Shown: positions 53,301 to 64,000 of the stretch, piece after piece
How positions within the stretch are numbered: the first letter of the stretch is position 1
Layout of the letters: every line of letters starts with the position of its first letter
Assembly: GCF_000003815.2 (NCBI RefSeq)
Contig: NC_049994.1
Location: forward strand, 10,769,751-10,833,750
Length of the DNA stretch: 64,000 bases
Reading direction: 5' to 3'
Source of the DNA: Branchiostoma floridae
Lineage: Eukaryota > Chordata > Leptocardii > Amphioxiformes > Branchiostomatidae
The notes under the pieces: model-generated
Databases searched by the model: none
The model's input: only the letters and a program-made list of their open reading frames with translations
Told to the model about the DNA's origin: nothing
Program-made: the position numbers and the translations under genes

Positions 53301-56300
53301 AGTAGCTGATTTGAATGAATCACACTTGTGATATCAACCCAAAGTGATATTAAGAACTAGAGTTCCACAACCTCATAACTTCACCAAATGATGTTAATCT
53401 TTTTGAGTTATGAATAGATAAGGCCCTGATTTGCATGACTTATGTTCACCTTTTTAAATGCTGCAAGTATGAACTTCCCATCACCACCAGTATTTTCTAA
53501 CCAATTATGCAAATGAGGTCTTCATTTACATAATTGATACACATTGATATTCCTCTCTTCTCAGTTGCATATGTCACATCACATGTTTTCTTGTTTCACA
53601 TGGTATTTTGGAATACAGCAGATGTATAGAATTTACGTAAGAATTATGCACATAAGAGTCAAATTCAAACAATGCTACATTCCAAAAAGCATCATGATCT
53701 TTCAACCCCTTCTTGAAGTATTCTCATTCAAATTTTCAAGCCAGTTTGTCCCCTGCAGTTCCGAAGCAGCAAACTTCAAACAAAGCAAACTATGTTGAAA
53801 ATTTACAGTATTCCATAAGATTTTGCAATGCTTAATGATTGTAATTGTACAGACTAATTAGAGCAATCACTTGTACCATGAAAGAGTCCTATAAATTTCA
53901 TGTACATGAGAGCAGATGTTTTTGTTTTAGGTCAAGGAGGTATTAAAGTCTCTTTGGTCAGGCTAAAGCCAGTACTAGTAAGTTAACCCCTCCCTACCTT
54001 TGTACAAACAGAATATCAAGACTCTTTGAGTGAGAAAGGAACTCCCCTCCAAGATACAGGTACTTGCTTTGTTATTCTCTGATTGAATTTTACTATATGC
54101 TACTGGGTTGTATATGTTGCTCAACATGTAAATCTTGACATGTTTGCTACAGTTTTATATTTGCAGTGTTCCTAAGTGACTTCTCTGCCACAAATTGAAC
54201 ATGAAACCGCAAATGAGTGGCTCCAATATACTGTAAATGCAGAAATGTTCGCGGGTTTTCGCTGTGGCCACTTCACCGCGAACTTAAAACCACCGCGAAC
54301 ATTTTTCCATGGCAATAAGAGACTACAGTGCATGGTGCTACCGCGAACTTAAAACCACCACGAAAAGTTCTTTTTACCGCTACTGCGAAATTAAATCCCC
54401 ACAAACTTAAATGCATTTACAGTATTACTATTGTGCTCTTCTTTTCCAACTGCTAACTTAAACCTCCATGAAAACATCCTGCGATCACGAAAAAGTCTCT
54501 GACATAGTATGTGGTATGTGAATTAGGTCTAAAGGGTCACAGTAAATAAAAAAGAAAATTCCAACATTTTTCTGCAAAATTCCAAGATTGATTACAGTGA
54601 AACCTGCATGGCACACCTGTTCCCTAATATTAGGCTGCATGGTAGACATTCTGAAGACTTCTGCAGTTCTCCTGTGTTTTTATGACTTCCTGTGGACTCT
54701 CGATGTGTTGGACTATGCTGATGAATAAAAAAGTGCAACTGTTGATTTAAAAGAATGCATGTAACCCAGAAGTGCCATGATTAAGACACTGCATTTAATC
54801 TCCTTGTACCCCCTTTCCTCTTGAGAATGTGATGGCTGAACAACCAAATACTGTAAATGCAGAAACTTTCGCGATGGATTAATGTTCGAGGTTTTCGCGG
54901 TGGCCGATTCAACGCAAACTTAAAACCACCGCAAATATTTTTCCATGGCAGTAAGAGACTACAATGCATGGTGCTACCGCGAAATTTAAACCACCGCAAA
55001 AAGTCCTTTTTCCCGCTACCGCGAACTTAAATCCCTGCAAACTTAAATGTATTTACAGTATTAGAAAATAACGAATTTCCTAAGGCTTCGGGAAAAAAAA
55101 TGTTGTGTTTCCTGTCCCGCCCTAGAAAAAAACTGCTGACCCTAGCCTTTTTTGGTGGGGTGGGCAGTGGAGTCAAATTGTTTCCAGTTAGAATTTTTAT
55201 TCAACCTGCTTCCTATTCAAATAAAAAAAAAAACCTGCTTGTCCTAATGAAAATTAAAGCTTCACATTGAAAGTATAAATGCCTTCTGACATGCATTTTA
55301 ATTATACTTGTATTGTATCACTAGAGTTTAGGCCAAAGTCTAGAGGAAAACATTTTAAAAAGAAGATAATCCCTACCTAACAACCCTATTTTTTTTCAGG
55401 ACTGAAACAGGAAACACGACTCAACATTTTTTCCTAGGCCTAAACAAAGAGCATTATTTAATATTTTGTGTGTTTTGTTGTCTTTTGATTTAAATCATAT
55501 TTTTGCAGCATGCATCATTATCCAAATATGGAATTGAGCTTCACGCTTTTTGTTGGCTCAATAATCCCCATCAAGTGGAAAGTGGACCCTACCAACTTGC
55601 CAAGCATGAAGAGTGTTGTAAAAGTGTAGATTATTATCCTTATAACTGACGAGTAGCGCATGAATAATTCTCATATCCTGTTTTTGAAAGTGATGGGCTT
55701 TCGCATTAGAATCTATTATGTATTACATATATGATACCGTCTCTTTATCAGACTTCGCTTCAAGAAGAACTCCCATGATGCCATGCTTCGTGATGCCGTT
55801 CCTCCCAGTGGATTTTATCGAGCTTTTTTCTTCTACTGGAACATCTATTTCTGACTTCTTTGATGTTAGATTGATTTTTGCATCACCAGATATAACATAA
55901 TACAAAATATGATCTTCAAGGCAGTTTTACCAATTATTCCCATGCTTTTTTGAAGATGACTCTCTGCCTATTGGACTTCCAAATGGTGTAAAATTTGAAA
56001 CTTAGTTTGTGTTTTTTTGCAGTTACCTAAACTCAGCAAAATCATGATACATGTACCACGGATATATGTTAATAGTGTATTACACTGGAGAAAACCTCCT
56101 TCCCTTTTCTGTGGCAAAATTGCTTTGTTTCACATGTTTAAATGTTAGCTTTTAGCCTAAATTTTAGCTCTCTACAAATATTCTTTATCCATATGATCTA
56201 AGTGAAATGTATGCGTAGCAAAGACAGCCATGCAAAACGGAGACCTGCCTTTTTGCATGGGGTTTATCCAGATCAAGAGACGTGCATTAGTCGCCGAAAG

Positions 56301-59300
56301 GTCACGTTTTAATTGGCCGGAAATTTCAAAGCGAAGAAATAAGGCCGGACCCAAGTTAGGAGTATGTCGCATTATCCCTTTTCCCTACTTTTATCCCCAA
56401 ATTTAGAAGCCATCCTAAGCTATTCATAATATACATAAAACATCCTTGTTTTAGAATAATTCGCATGAGATTTGAGTTTAATGTAGTTTAATGTGTAGTG
56501 GTAAAGTGTGTAAGAAAGGCAGTAGGATATTGTTTACATGTGTAGCTGGGAGGGGGGATACCCAGGAAAGACTCACTTTGAAAGGCACCTTGCCACAAAG
56601 GTCAACAAGACCTGGCTGAATAGGAGAGGGAAGAAGTCTTGGCCTTGGTCCAAGTGGTTCAGCTCAGACTCTTACATAACAAGGGATAGACCAAGGAGGC
56701 TTGATAGAAACCCCCCTTGGATAGACATACCATATGCACATGTGCAGAATGGAAGAGAAGCTGAGCAGAGGAAATAACAACTGGCCAACTTGCACACTTG
56801 GAAGCAGTATTTTGTGCTACAGATGATTTTATTTTTTGTGCTACACATTGTGCTACACATTGTGCTACACATTCAGACGCAACAACTCAAATTATTGATG
56901 ATTTGCACCATTTTTGTGTGTTAGTACACTAATGCACTTAGATCAGGGCTCGAAATACTTAGTACGTTTTCCTGCATACCTGCACTAGTGCAGGTACCAC
57001 TGAAAATTACCTGCACCAGACAAATTTTACCCACACCACTCTGAATGTAGGAAGTATGGATTATGCTAAAATTGTTCAGGAACCATTGCTATTTTTTTCT
57101 TTCATACTTTATAGGTGGTAACAGTCAATGCAGCTAGTTGCAATCCACATACACCTACATCTTATGATATTTATATATAAGATCCAGTACATAAACTAGT
57201 GCAGGTTAGGTGCAGGTAGACACCAGAAATACCTGCATAGCTCCAATTTTACCTGCACTAACCTACATATGCATGTAGTATTTCGAGCCCTGTAGATATT
57301 TGTGTAGTTTTATGGAAGTACACCACTTGACATTTGAGTGTCAGAAAAATAAACATGAAGAACTACATGAAGAAGTTGTCTTATTTAGTTCACGCCCAGA
57401 ACTGGTGTCACATAATCTCAATGAACTCTAACATGAAACGCTCAAGCATTTAGTGTGTCACAAAGAGACACCATTCTCAAAAGTTTTTCCTGAAAACCTA
57501 TTGAAACTTGAATTTTGAAGGCTTCAGAAACTGGTAAGATGCCAGCTTGGATTAAAGTGCCAGTCTAAAGTGGGTCAACTTTAGATTTATCATCGTAAAA
57601 CAATGCACTGGAATTTAAAGGTCAGTGTGTACCTTTTGCTCTACTCTATAGGCTATGCAGGTTCCAAATTTACCAGTGTTTGGCATTTTTCCAAGTAGAC
57701 TGATTCTAGCTGCTAATCAAAATTGAAAGCTGAACTGGTAAGTGGCAGCATCTTTGAATGTTCTGTTCCACATTTGTACATTTTTACCAAAGTGGGCGGG
57801 GCGGGGGTGAAAGGTTAAAAAATGCGGGTCAAAGTTCATCAGCTGCAAGACTGTACAATGTTGAGTAAATATAGACCATTGTAAACTTGTCTTTGTGTTC
57901 CTGTTTTTGGTTCCTATTTGAAGATTCCATATGTGGATATGCAATTAACAGTACATTCATCAAAATACAAACCCACAAAAGTAATAAAGCATAATAATAA
58001 TAGATTAGGCAAGACTAATGTGCAAATGTATTATAAATGGAACCATAATGATAATAGATAGATAAAATGACTAAATGGAACAGTGAAGTTCAAAACCCAA
58101 AGGACATCTTATTAATTCTTAACAACTGACTATATGTAGCTCGAACAATTCAGCTCGACTCATAAAAAGCATACTTTTGACAAGTATTTAAGCAATAAGA
58201 ATTGCAAGCCAAATCATTGATAGTGACCAGCTGTTAGTGTAAATGAACATCACACATTATTTAGTGTAGCGTACAATTTGAGGTCCATTTGGCTTAAATG
58301 TTTTTAGATCACAGGTAGATATAGACAACTTAAAATTTACAAGGAAATAAAAATAACAGGTTTGGTTTCTTCAATCCAAAGTGCACAAAAGCTTGTGTTA
58401 CTGTTAGGTAAAGCAAGAAAGATATTTTGATTGCTTGTGGAAGGTTCTATATTCAGATTGCTAGTAGAATAGTTAATAGATATTGCAGCTTACAGAAGAA
58501 CACCCTTTAAATATTCAAATGTACATGGTGATTTTGATTTCGCCATGACCTTCCCATTGCAAATTATTGACATCCTGAACATGCACCTACAATCAATTAC
58601 TACTGTATTACAGATTCCTTTCATCCGCAAAATAAAATTGTGGTGAAACCTCTTCCCCCTCGTACCTCTAGATTAAGTCCTTGCAAAAATAAATGAATTT
58701 GCAGTATTTTGAGCGCTGGTTTGCATCCCCCAAGGTCTGTCAGCCTAGATAACCACTAAGAGTACAGGTCTGCACAATATTAATGTGCAGTTGGATACTA
58801 CCTGCAGGAATATTGATGAATTTTTCATGGAAACGTTCAAGGCCACAAATGAGGCATTCAACTGGTGATGGTTACATACCGCTCCATTCCATCAGTCTTT
58901 TCTTTTCTGGTCATCAGGACAGCCATCACAGTGGTAGCTCACCTGCCAAATGATTTCCTGATATTGAATAATTTTAGGGTATGCAAGCAAGGCCAGTTTC
59001 TGCTGATTTATTAATCATAACTAAATATTTTCACCTCTAAAATTATGCAGTCAGGTCATGAATAGCCTTTCGAGGACATTGTATATTCGCCATCCTTCCA
59101 AGGTCAGTCTTTGTCTGCTTTAGTATTAAGGTCGAAGGTCAAGGTTTGTCTGTTGCCTGCTGATGTCAAAGGCCATCTTAGGTCATTCATGGGTCAAAGC
59201 TTGTCTCTATCCTTAAAGTTGAAAGGTTAAACAGTCAAAACTGGCTGGGTACCACATGGCACAGGCAACTATCTACATTCACAAGCTTTTTTCTATAGTC

Positions 59301-62300
59301 AACCTTACCCTGTCCTTATCAACAGTCAAGGACAGCCTACTATCCTCTTTGGTACTCATAGGTTTTCTCTTTCAATAGGCCGATCCTGACTGTCCATCAC
59401 AATTAGCAGTTCAGCCAATGATAGCATGGCAAGTAGCTCTCTAACCAATGAGGGAATGGCAGTCAGTTTTTCAACCAATGATAGAAATTTTTTTTATGGC
59501 TGCATGTCCATCAAATATTTTTGTTTTTGAATTTTTATTTTGCATTTCTGCCTTTGATGGAGGTGGGCAGAGCTGTAGGATTCGTATACACTTAGATGGG
59601 GACAGAAGAATCACAATCTCTAGAATTTGGTTCAGGTGAATGATCGTTATGCTATGGCTTTTGTGATGTCTATTCCAATCAATTTATTCTGAATACAGAT
59701 TATCAGACTCATGTATATGCAACTAGTTCTTCAGCCTCATGTGGAGATTCAAATTTTAGAAGTCTGTAGCACAGCAAGAAGATGTTGCATGTGCAAGAAA
59801 GGTGGCCCCTTGTATTTATTGCTCTTAACAGTTTTTCACAAAGTGCGGGCAGTGTTATCTGCGGTAGTGGTGTAGCAAATGTATTCTTTATCATGTGCTT
59901 CAGGCTTAATGCCTTTACTAATGCCCATAGTAGCAAACAAAGTAGGTACATCAGTCAAAACAGGTTCAACGATAAAAAAGGAACTAAGAGAGCATGCCCC
60001 TGCAATAGTCATGAAAGCATTTTTTACCCTGAAAATGGTGTATGCATGACTTAGCATGTAGCATAAGTGGTGCGACGGAATTCGGAGGTACGTGTATATC
60101 AAAAACGAATATTGAGTGAGGGGCTAGTTTACACAGCTTTACTGGGAAAGCATTTAATCTTTGTGGTGCCAGATAGTGCGCTCACTTCTCATTGGTTAAA
60201 GCAAGAACATGGCTACAGGCCTGAGAATGAGATACATGTTATATATTAGCCTACGGGCATGGATTTGCAAATAAATATATTATTATTATTATTAATTACT
60301 CTTGATTGAAAATTATGTTATTGTGCTATTTGGGTATGATGTAAAAAATGCACACGAAATAACCTCAACAGAAGTGTTGTTCAATAAAATTATTTTTCAA
60401 GGCACATTTTTATTCCCCTAGTTTATGGAAGCAAGATTCATATTAGAGTGTTTGAAAATCTTTTAGCAGCAATAATCATGGTACTAAAATAGCTTAGCTG
60501 TACATGAAGCATAGCATTAGCAGCCAGTTATTCCCAAATGTCAGCTATTTTTTACTTGAAATCGGTCATAAAATGTTTGGGTAGGCTTTCTCTTTATGTA
60601 ATCTCAATTATTTCAGTCAGTTAGGCCAATCCAATTTAATTTGTTGGTCCTTTGCTTAATAGAAAAACATGATGAAAATAAAACCTGAAGACCAGGTTTA
60701 TGCCTTGGTACCAGGGCTCTAGCCAGCTCGACATTTTTTTCCGTCAGCCAATTCCCATTGTCGTGAAAACACTATTCCAGGAGTTAGAGATACCTTGAAA
60801 AACGGGTTTTCATTAGATTATCGTGTGCGAAAGGGCACCGACACACATTGTCAACAATCATAACAATAGCAAAACAAACAGTGTGTGGCTTTTACGGCCG
60901 TGGACGGCGTCCCCAAGCAGCCTGTAGCTTCCACCAAGGAGCTTTTATCAGATTTTTGTCCGTCAAAGTTGACGGATTGGCTTTAAAATGTTTCCGTCAC
61001 ACGCAGCAAATTTCCGTCAATTGACGGAAAAACGGACGCTGGCTAGAGCCCTGCTTGGTACACTCGGATTTATGGAGTGAATACCGGCATACTCAAGTTT
61101 TCAAGTTTTCAAGTTGTAGTCTGGGTACCATCTGGATAGTTGTTCGCTCCAATGTTTATTATATACTATATACAGTCGCTTCTCTGCTATTCTATCTGGG
61201 AACTTGGACATCTCTAATACCTGGAATATTTAATTCCCGTCCAAATTTTGGATAAGGGTGCTGATTGGGCCCATCCCTCCTATGTTCGAACAATTGCTCT
61301 AAAACCTATTCCTTAATTCGCTTGTCAACTGATATCACCACCAAAAGATTTGGATATCCAGTTCCCCAGACGGGTAGCAGAAGCAAAAATAGGAGCGAAC
61401 TACTACCCGGATGGTACCCAGGCTAATTGATATGTTGTGATGTCCACTTGCTATATTTTTTACTTTAAATTCGCTCAGAACCAAGAAAATAATTGGTTTG
61501 GCCTGATAGTGGTCTATGAGATTTGTTGTTGTTTTTATATGAAGATTATTAGTACAATAAACCTGCACCAAGTAGCAGTAGATATCTATTTGTGCGCAGA
61601 AGTATACCTGTCTCCAATAATATACTCAGGGATGATTAGACATCAGCCGCACGTAATAGTGAGTGAACCTTGCATCCACACATGGCCGGTAACAAGTCTT
61701 TTTTTAGAAACCTACCTTTATTGCTCAGTGAGCGATAGATTTTTGTACTCACCAATGGACCTCCTGGGTTCCTGGAAATTCTAAGTTAAAAATATCGCAA
61801 GCAGACATCACAACAGCTATCCTTGGTACCGTGGTTCAAGGTAACCACTGGCTCAATCTATTCGCTTGCTAACTAAGCGAGAAGATTGAGGCCCACTTCA
61901 AACAGACAACACTTATATAGTCGTGAGACTGTTATTGACTATTCGTTGTGGGCAACGGTTGTCTTTAGACATGCGTTCAGAGTATTGCGGGACACCCGCG
62001 GTGCAGGATTCCACTGCGGTACGTGCGTGCGTGACCCACAGTGACCTCTTGCTTGCAAATTAAAAATGGCGGGAGAATTCTTCATTTTCGTCTTGTAGCA
62101 GATTACTATTCTTTTGCTTGCAAACAAACATTGTCCCCAACAAAGAATGACACAGAGACGGGGAAATATGGAATTAAACCCGGCGTTCCTGGCCGCCGGT
62201 GGTATTACAGATCACTACTAGTATCATGAAGGATGTAGCCACAGGTGGTGGGGCATTGCGCTGGAACAGGCAGTTTCTGATGACAAAAACATGTTTCCAT

Positions 62301-63185
62301 TACTGACTGCATGTATATTTACGGAGAAAAATGCCCTTTCGAATAGAAAAAAACATGATCCAGTCCCGTCGCTGGCGACGATTTTTCTTTGGACATGTGG
62401 GGAATGGTCGCGGACCCCCCGATGAACGTCGCGCGACTGGGTCCGAGGTGGTCGCACGATGATTCCAATAAAAACCCTCGCATGACTATTTTGATTCTCT
62501 TTAGACAGCCTAAAAATGTCGTCGCCGGCAACGTTGTCGACAACAACAGTCGCACGACTATATATATGAAAGTGTTGTCTGTCTAAAGTTGGCCTGAGCC
62601 AGCCATTATATATAGGATGGTACCAAGGCTAACTAAACAACAGAGGGTATAGGGAGACTATGAGATCTGTATTCACTTAAGAAAACTGAGGGAACTAAGG
62701 TCTTCAGGCTTTGTTTTCATTAGCCACTTTCCTCTTAAAATCACAGAAGTCACAAATTGTAGAAAAGATAGGGCTTTTTGTCATCTTCTGGTTCCAATAA
62801 AGAAGTTAAACCCAACCTGTTTAGAAGTAGTAAACACTAGGATTCACGTAGCCTCTTTTTACATTATAATGTTTATCACTGTTCATAATGTCACATGTAT
62901 GTTCCCTATGTTTCCACCATGTACTTGCAATTAGCCTCCGGGCATGAACTTGCAATGAACTTTCTTACTTATGTTTTTCCACGTGAACTATTTTTCTAAA
63001 TCCGATAATCAGGAGTTCAATTTGCTGTGGCTTATGGGCAAGTTTACATCATTAAGAATGGCTATGTCTTCTCTTGTATTTCAGGTGTCCAAGAACTAGC
63101 CACAAAGACACTTCACATCCAGTCCAAACGGTTTTACCTGGATGTCAAACAGAACCGACGGGGCCGTTTTCTCAAAATAGCCGAG
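47321..63185 (+). CDS. PURA/PURB: PUR-family nucleic-acid-binding protein (PURA/PURB-like), 5' part
   Basis: Purine-rich-element-binding protein, which binds single-stranded GGN repeats in DNA and RNA and acts in transcription and mRNA transport. Exon 1 (47321-47375) encodes [13 protein letters not shown], matching the vertebrate start MADRDSGSE. Exon 2 (63085-63185) joins in phase 1 and encodes [22 protein letters not shown] and [10 protein letters not shown], the beginning of PUR repeat 1. It ends in phase 0 at a GTGAGT donor. The remaining repeats lie beyond the window. The start is chosen by homology because the frame is open further upstream. The intron of 15.7 kb contains only repeats that I can recognise. 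Vertebrate PURA and PURB have intronless coding regions and a Gly-rich linker here; this gene has an intron and no Gly-rich stretch. PURG is an alternative family member. Confidence 0.88.
50734..50912. mobile_element. MITE with CAATCTCTACAACTGGATA termini
   Basis: The left CAATCTCTACAACTGGATA and the right TATCCAGTTGTAGAGATTG are near-perfect inverted repeats. The core AGTGACATCCATCACTCTTC is also present in a related sequence at about 32276-32370, where the termini are worn. Confidence 0.75.
54229..54424. mobile_element. MITE of the ACTGTAAATGCAG family (PUR intron)
   Basis: TACTGTAAATGCAGAAATGT at the left and GCATTTACAGTA at the right are inverted repeats with TA at the edges. The internal GTGGCCACTTCACCGCGAAC and AACTTAAAACCACC blocks are shared with copies at 8406, 15673, 16134 and 54849. 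Confidence 0.85.
54849..55060. mobile_element. MITE of the ACTGTAAATGCAG family, neighbouring copy
   Basis: TACTGTAAATGCAGAAACTT at the left and TATTTACAGTA at the right. It lies 425 bp from the previous copy, in the same orientation, with a 15-20 bp insertion near the left arm. Confidence 0.85.
56838..56873 (+). repeat. TGTGCTACACAT tandem repeat
   Basis: Three tandem copies of TGTGCTACACAT follow a single diverged TTGTGCTAC unit. The array is short and not coding. Confidence 0.7.
56944..57292. mobile_element. hAT-like MITE with CAGGGCTCGAAATAC ends
   Basis: CAGGGCTCGAAATAC and GTATTTCGAGCCCTG are perfect 15-bp inverted repeats about 349 bp apart. TAGAT occurs on both sides, a possible remnant of a longer target duplication. 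The CAGGG start is typical of hAT elements. The interior carries repeated TACCTGCAC motifs. Confidence 0.75.
60100..60295 (+). repeat. LINE 3' tail with TTA microsatellite
   Basis: The stretch ends TAGCCTACGGGCATGGATTT, GCAAATAAA and a run of TTA units. The sequence at 62932-62970 has the same TAGCCTCCGGGCATGAACTT ending. This looks like the 3' end shared by one LINE family. Confidence 0.5.
60623..61080. mobile_element. Copy of the 3881-4000 MITE, split by a hAT element
   Basis: AGGCCAATCCAATTTAATTT and GAAGACCAGGTTTATGCC match the left part of the MITE at 3881. The match resumes after the hAT insertion (60712-61053). The right terminus is lost. Confidence 0.6.
60712..61053. mobile_element. 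Non-autonomous hAT element
   Basis: CAGGGCTCTAGCCAGC and GCTGGCTAGAGCCCTG are perfect 16-bp terminal inverted repeats. An exact 8-bp duplication CTTGGTAC flanks the element (60704-60711, 61054-61061). Both features are diagnostic of hAT. 342 bp with no transposase; the interior has several TTTCCGTCA/TTGACGGA motifs. Confidence 0.9.
61117..61426. mobile_element. MITE of the CCTGGGTACCATC family, nearly complete
   Basis: CTGGGTACCATCTGGATAGT at the left and CTACCCGGATGGTACCCAGG at the right are inverted repeats extending through GTTCGCTC/GAGCGAAC. About 310 bp; the second copy is at 31272-31549. Confidence 0.8.
61818..62628. mobile_element. About 0.8-kb inverted-repeat element
   Basis: The left end (CCTTGGTACC, then AAACAGACAACACTTATATAGTCGTGAGACTG read across 61894-61930) matches the reverse complement of the right end (GGATGGTACCAAGG, with the GTCGCACGACTATATATATG block before it). 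The arms are diverged. The GC-rich interior (62380-62460) has many GTCGCGCGAC-type motifs and no recognised protein. Confidence 0.55.
62700..62970 (+). repeat. LINE 3' fragment
   Basis: AGAAGTCACAAATTGTAGAA and AAACCCAACCTGTTTAGAAG match the 3' end of the LINE remnant at 44817-44920, here without an open frame. It ends TAGCCTCCGGGCATGAACTT and lies about 110 bp before PUR exon 2. Confidence 0.6.
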
Positions 63186-64000
63186 GTGAGTAGACCACAA
63201 TAAGAAGAAGAATAAGACGTATTATGTAGAACAATAAGAAGTACTAGTACTCTTTGTTTCGGAAGTCTTGTGTACTTTTATTTTTATTTCACTGAAGAAA
63301 GACAGAGGATGCAGTGTGAAACGTTCGTATAAATTTTGTATATATAACCAGCAGTAAGGATTGATTTAACTACATGTTATACCTACTTTCTGGATGACTC
63401 AGCATTCACAGGAAACATTGAGATTCATATTTTCCCAATGTCACATAACTGACATAGATGTTTGCACTGATAAATTGACAGAGACATACATGTATGTGTC
63501 ACCCTCAGTCAGAAGAATTTCATGCGTATATGAAAATTAAAGCCACGTCTGACATGTAAATCGCTTTCTACATTATACTCCAGATTCTCAATGCATCCTT
63601 TGTTTGTGATATATTCGTCTACGCCTGCTATGTAATGTTGGCTTACGGCAGAATTGCAGTGGAATCCATAATTACACATGCACAATGAATATGATCAAAG
63701 TATGATATCCAGCCATGGTAAAAAATGGCAAGCTTTCAAATGTAGTCTACCAACGAGTGTGTGCTTGCCAGGAAAATTAAAACCAGCCTTCACAATATGC
63801 TTTACTGTTTCCAATGCACAATTGAATGTCCAATGCACAATTGAATGTCTTAACTTCTTAGAAGTACCTTATCCTGGGAATTGGAAAGAGAATTTGGAAT
63901 GGAAAAAGCTACGAGTTTCAATATACGGTATTCCCCTCAGGCACGAGATGCTGAAGAATTTGTTCTTCCCTACGGCTATTGTAGCATGGAATTCGCTATT
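63186..64000 (+). other. Start of the second coding intron of PUR
   Basis: Begins with GTGAGT after exon 2. The 815 bases to the window end are AT-rich, with no exon or clear mobile element that I can support. The direct repeat CAATGCACAATTGAATGTC (two copies at about 63812-63850) is the only structure seen. Confidence 0.6.

Larger units (their letters stand above)
47376..63084 (+). other. Large first coding intron of the PUR gene
   Basis: 15.7 kb between a GTGAAA donor and a TATTTCAG acceptor. The first 700 bp are CpG-rich. The rest is AT-rich with MITEs at 50734, 54229, 54849, 56944, 60712, 61117 and 61818 and LINE tails near 60240 and 62720. I found no nested gene with splice support; several 60-137 codon frames are unrecognised. 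Confidence 0.6.

Noticed and set aside
55718-55905. 60-codon frames on both strands at the same place
   Set aside because: Mutually overlapping short frames without recognised similarity; at most one could be coding and neither has splice support.
56538-56777. 80-codon plus-strand frame with W- and R-rich sequence ([18 protein letters not shown])
   Set aside because: It looks somewhat protein-like and follows a GTAG, but I do not recognise it and no partner exons were found. A protein search against lancelet proteomes would decide.

Overview
The window looks like lancelet (Branchiostoma) nuclear DNA. Genes are intron-rich with short exons and GT-AG introns. The proteins are clear single-copy homologues of families that vertebrates hold as several paralogues. 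The non-coding DNA is full of short inverted-repeat (MITE-like) elements, tRNA-derived SINEs and LINE tails. Three runs of N (35840-35939, 45001-45371, 46148-46270) mark assembly gaps. Species assignment is inference; no search was possible.

Layout. 1-2572: no gene, one degraded MITE. 2573-5378 (-): SMUG1 uracil-DNA glycosylase, two coding exons. 7404-13025 (+): SKAP adaptor (PH + SH3), seven exons, divergent from SMUG1. 15465-18289 (-): HP1/CBX protein, four coding exons plus 5' non-coding exons reaching about 20.5 kb, tail-to-tail with SKAP. 20876-27709 (+): hnRNP A-type RNA-binding protein, eight coding exons, head-to-head with HP1 across a roughly 0.3-kb shared promoter. 28.4-36.4 kb: gene-free and repeat-rich. 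36404-43910 (-): four intact consecutive exons of a UBR4-like gene, with neither end of the gene visible. 40051-40729 and 46276-46713: two miniature LTR retroelements whose LTRs contain tRNA-like sequences; the first also carries a full antisense tRNA-Glu. 47321-63185 (+): the first two visible coding exons of a PUR (PURA/PURB-like) gene split by a 15.7-kb intron; the gene runs out of the window.

How the genes relate. SMUG1, SKAP, HP1 and hnRNP A do not form a biochemical pathway. Their order is the interesting point. From memory of the human map, SMUG1-CBX5-HNRNPA1 lie beside HOXC, HNRNPA2B1-CBX3-SKAP2 beside HOXA, and CBX1 and SKAP1 beside HOXB. The order and orientations here match what the unduplicated ancestor of those regions should look like. 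The divergent HP1/hnRNP A pair corresponds to the CBX3-HNRNPA2B1 dual promoter.

The best candidates for something undescribed are the miniature LTR elements with interchangeable tRNA-like LTR centres, one with a reverse-copied tRNA-Glu including the complement of its CCA tail, and a 1.55-kb inverted-repeat transposon in the hnRNP A gene that carries a CpG-rich, exon-like cargo.
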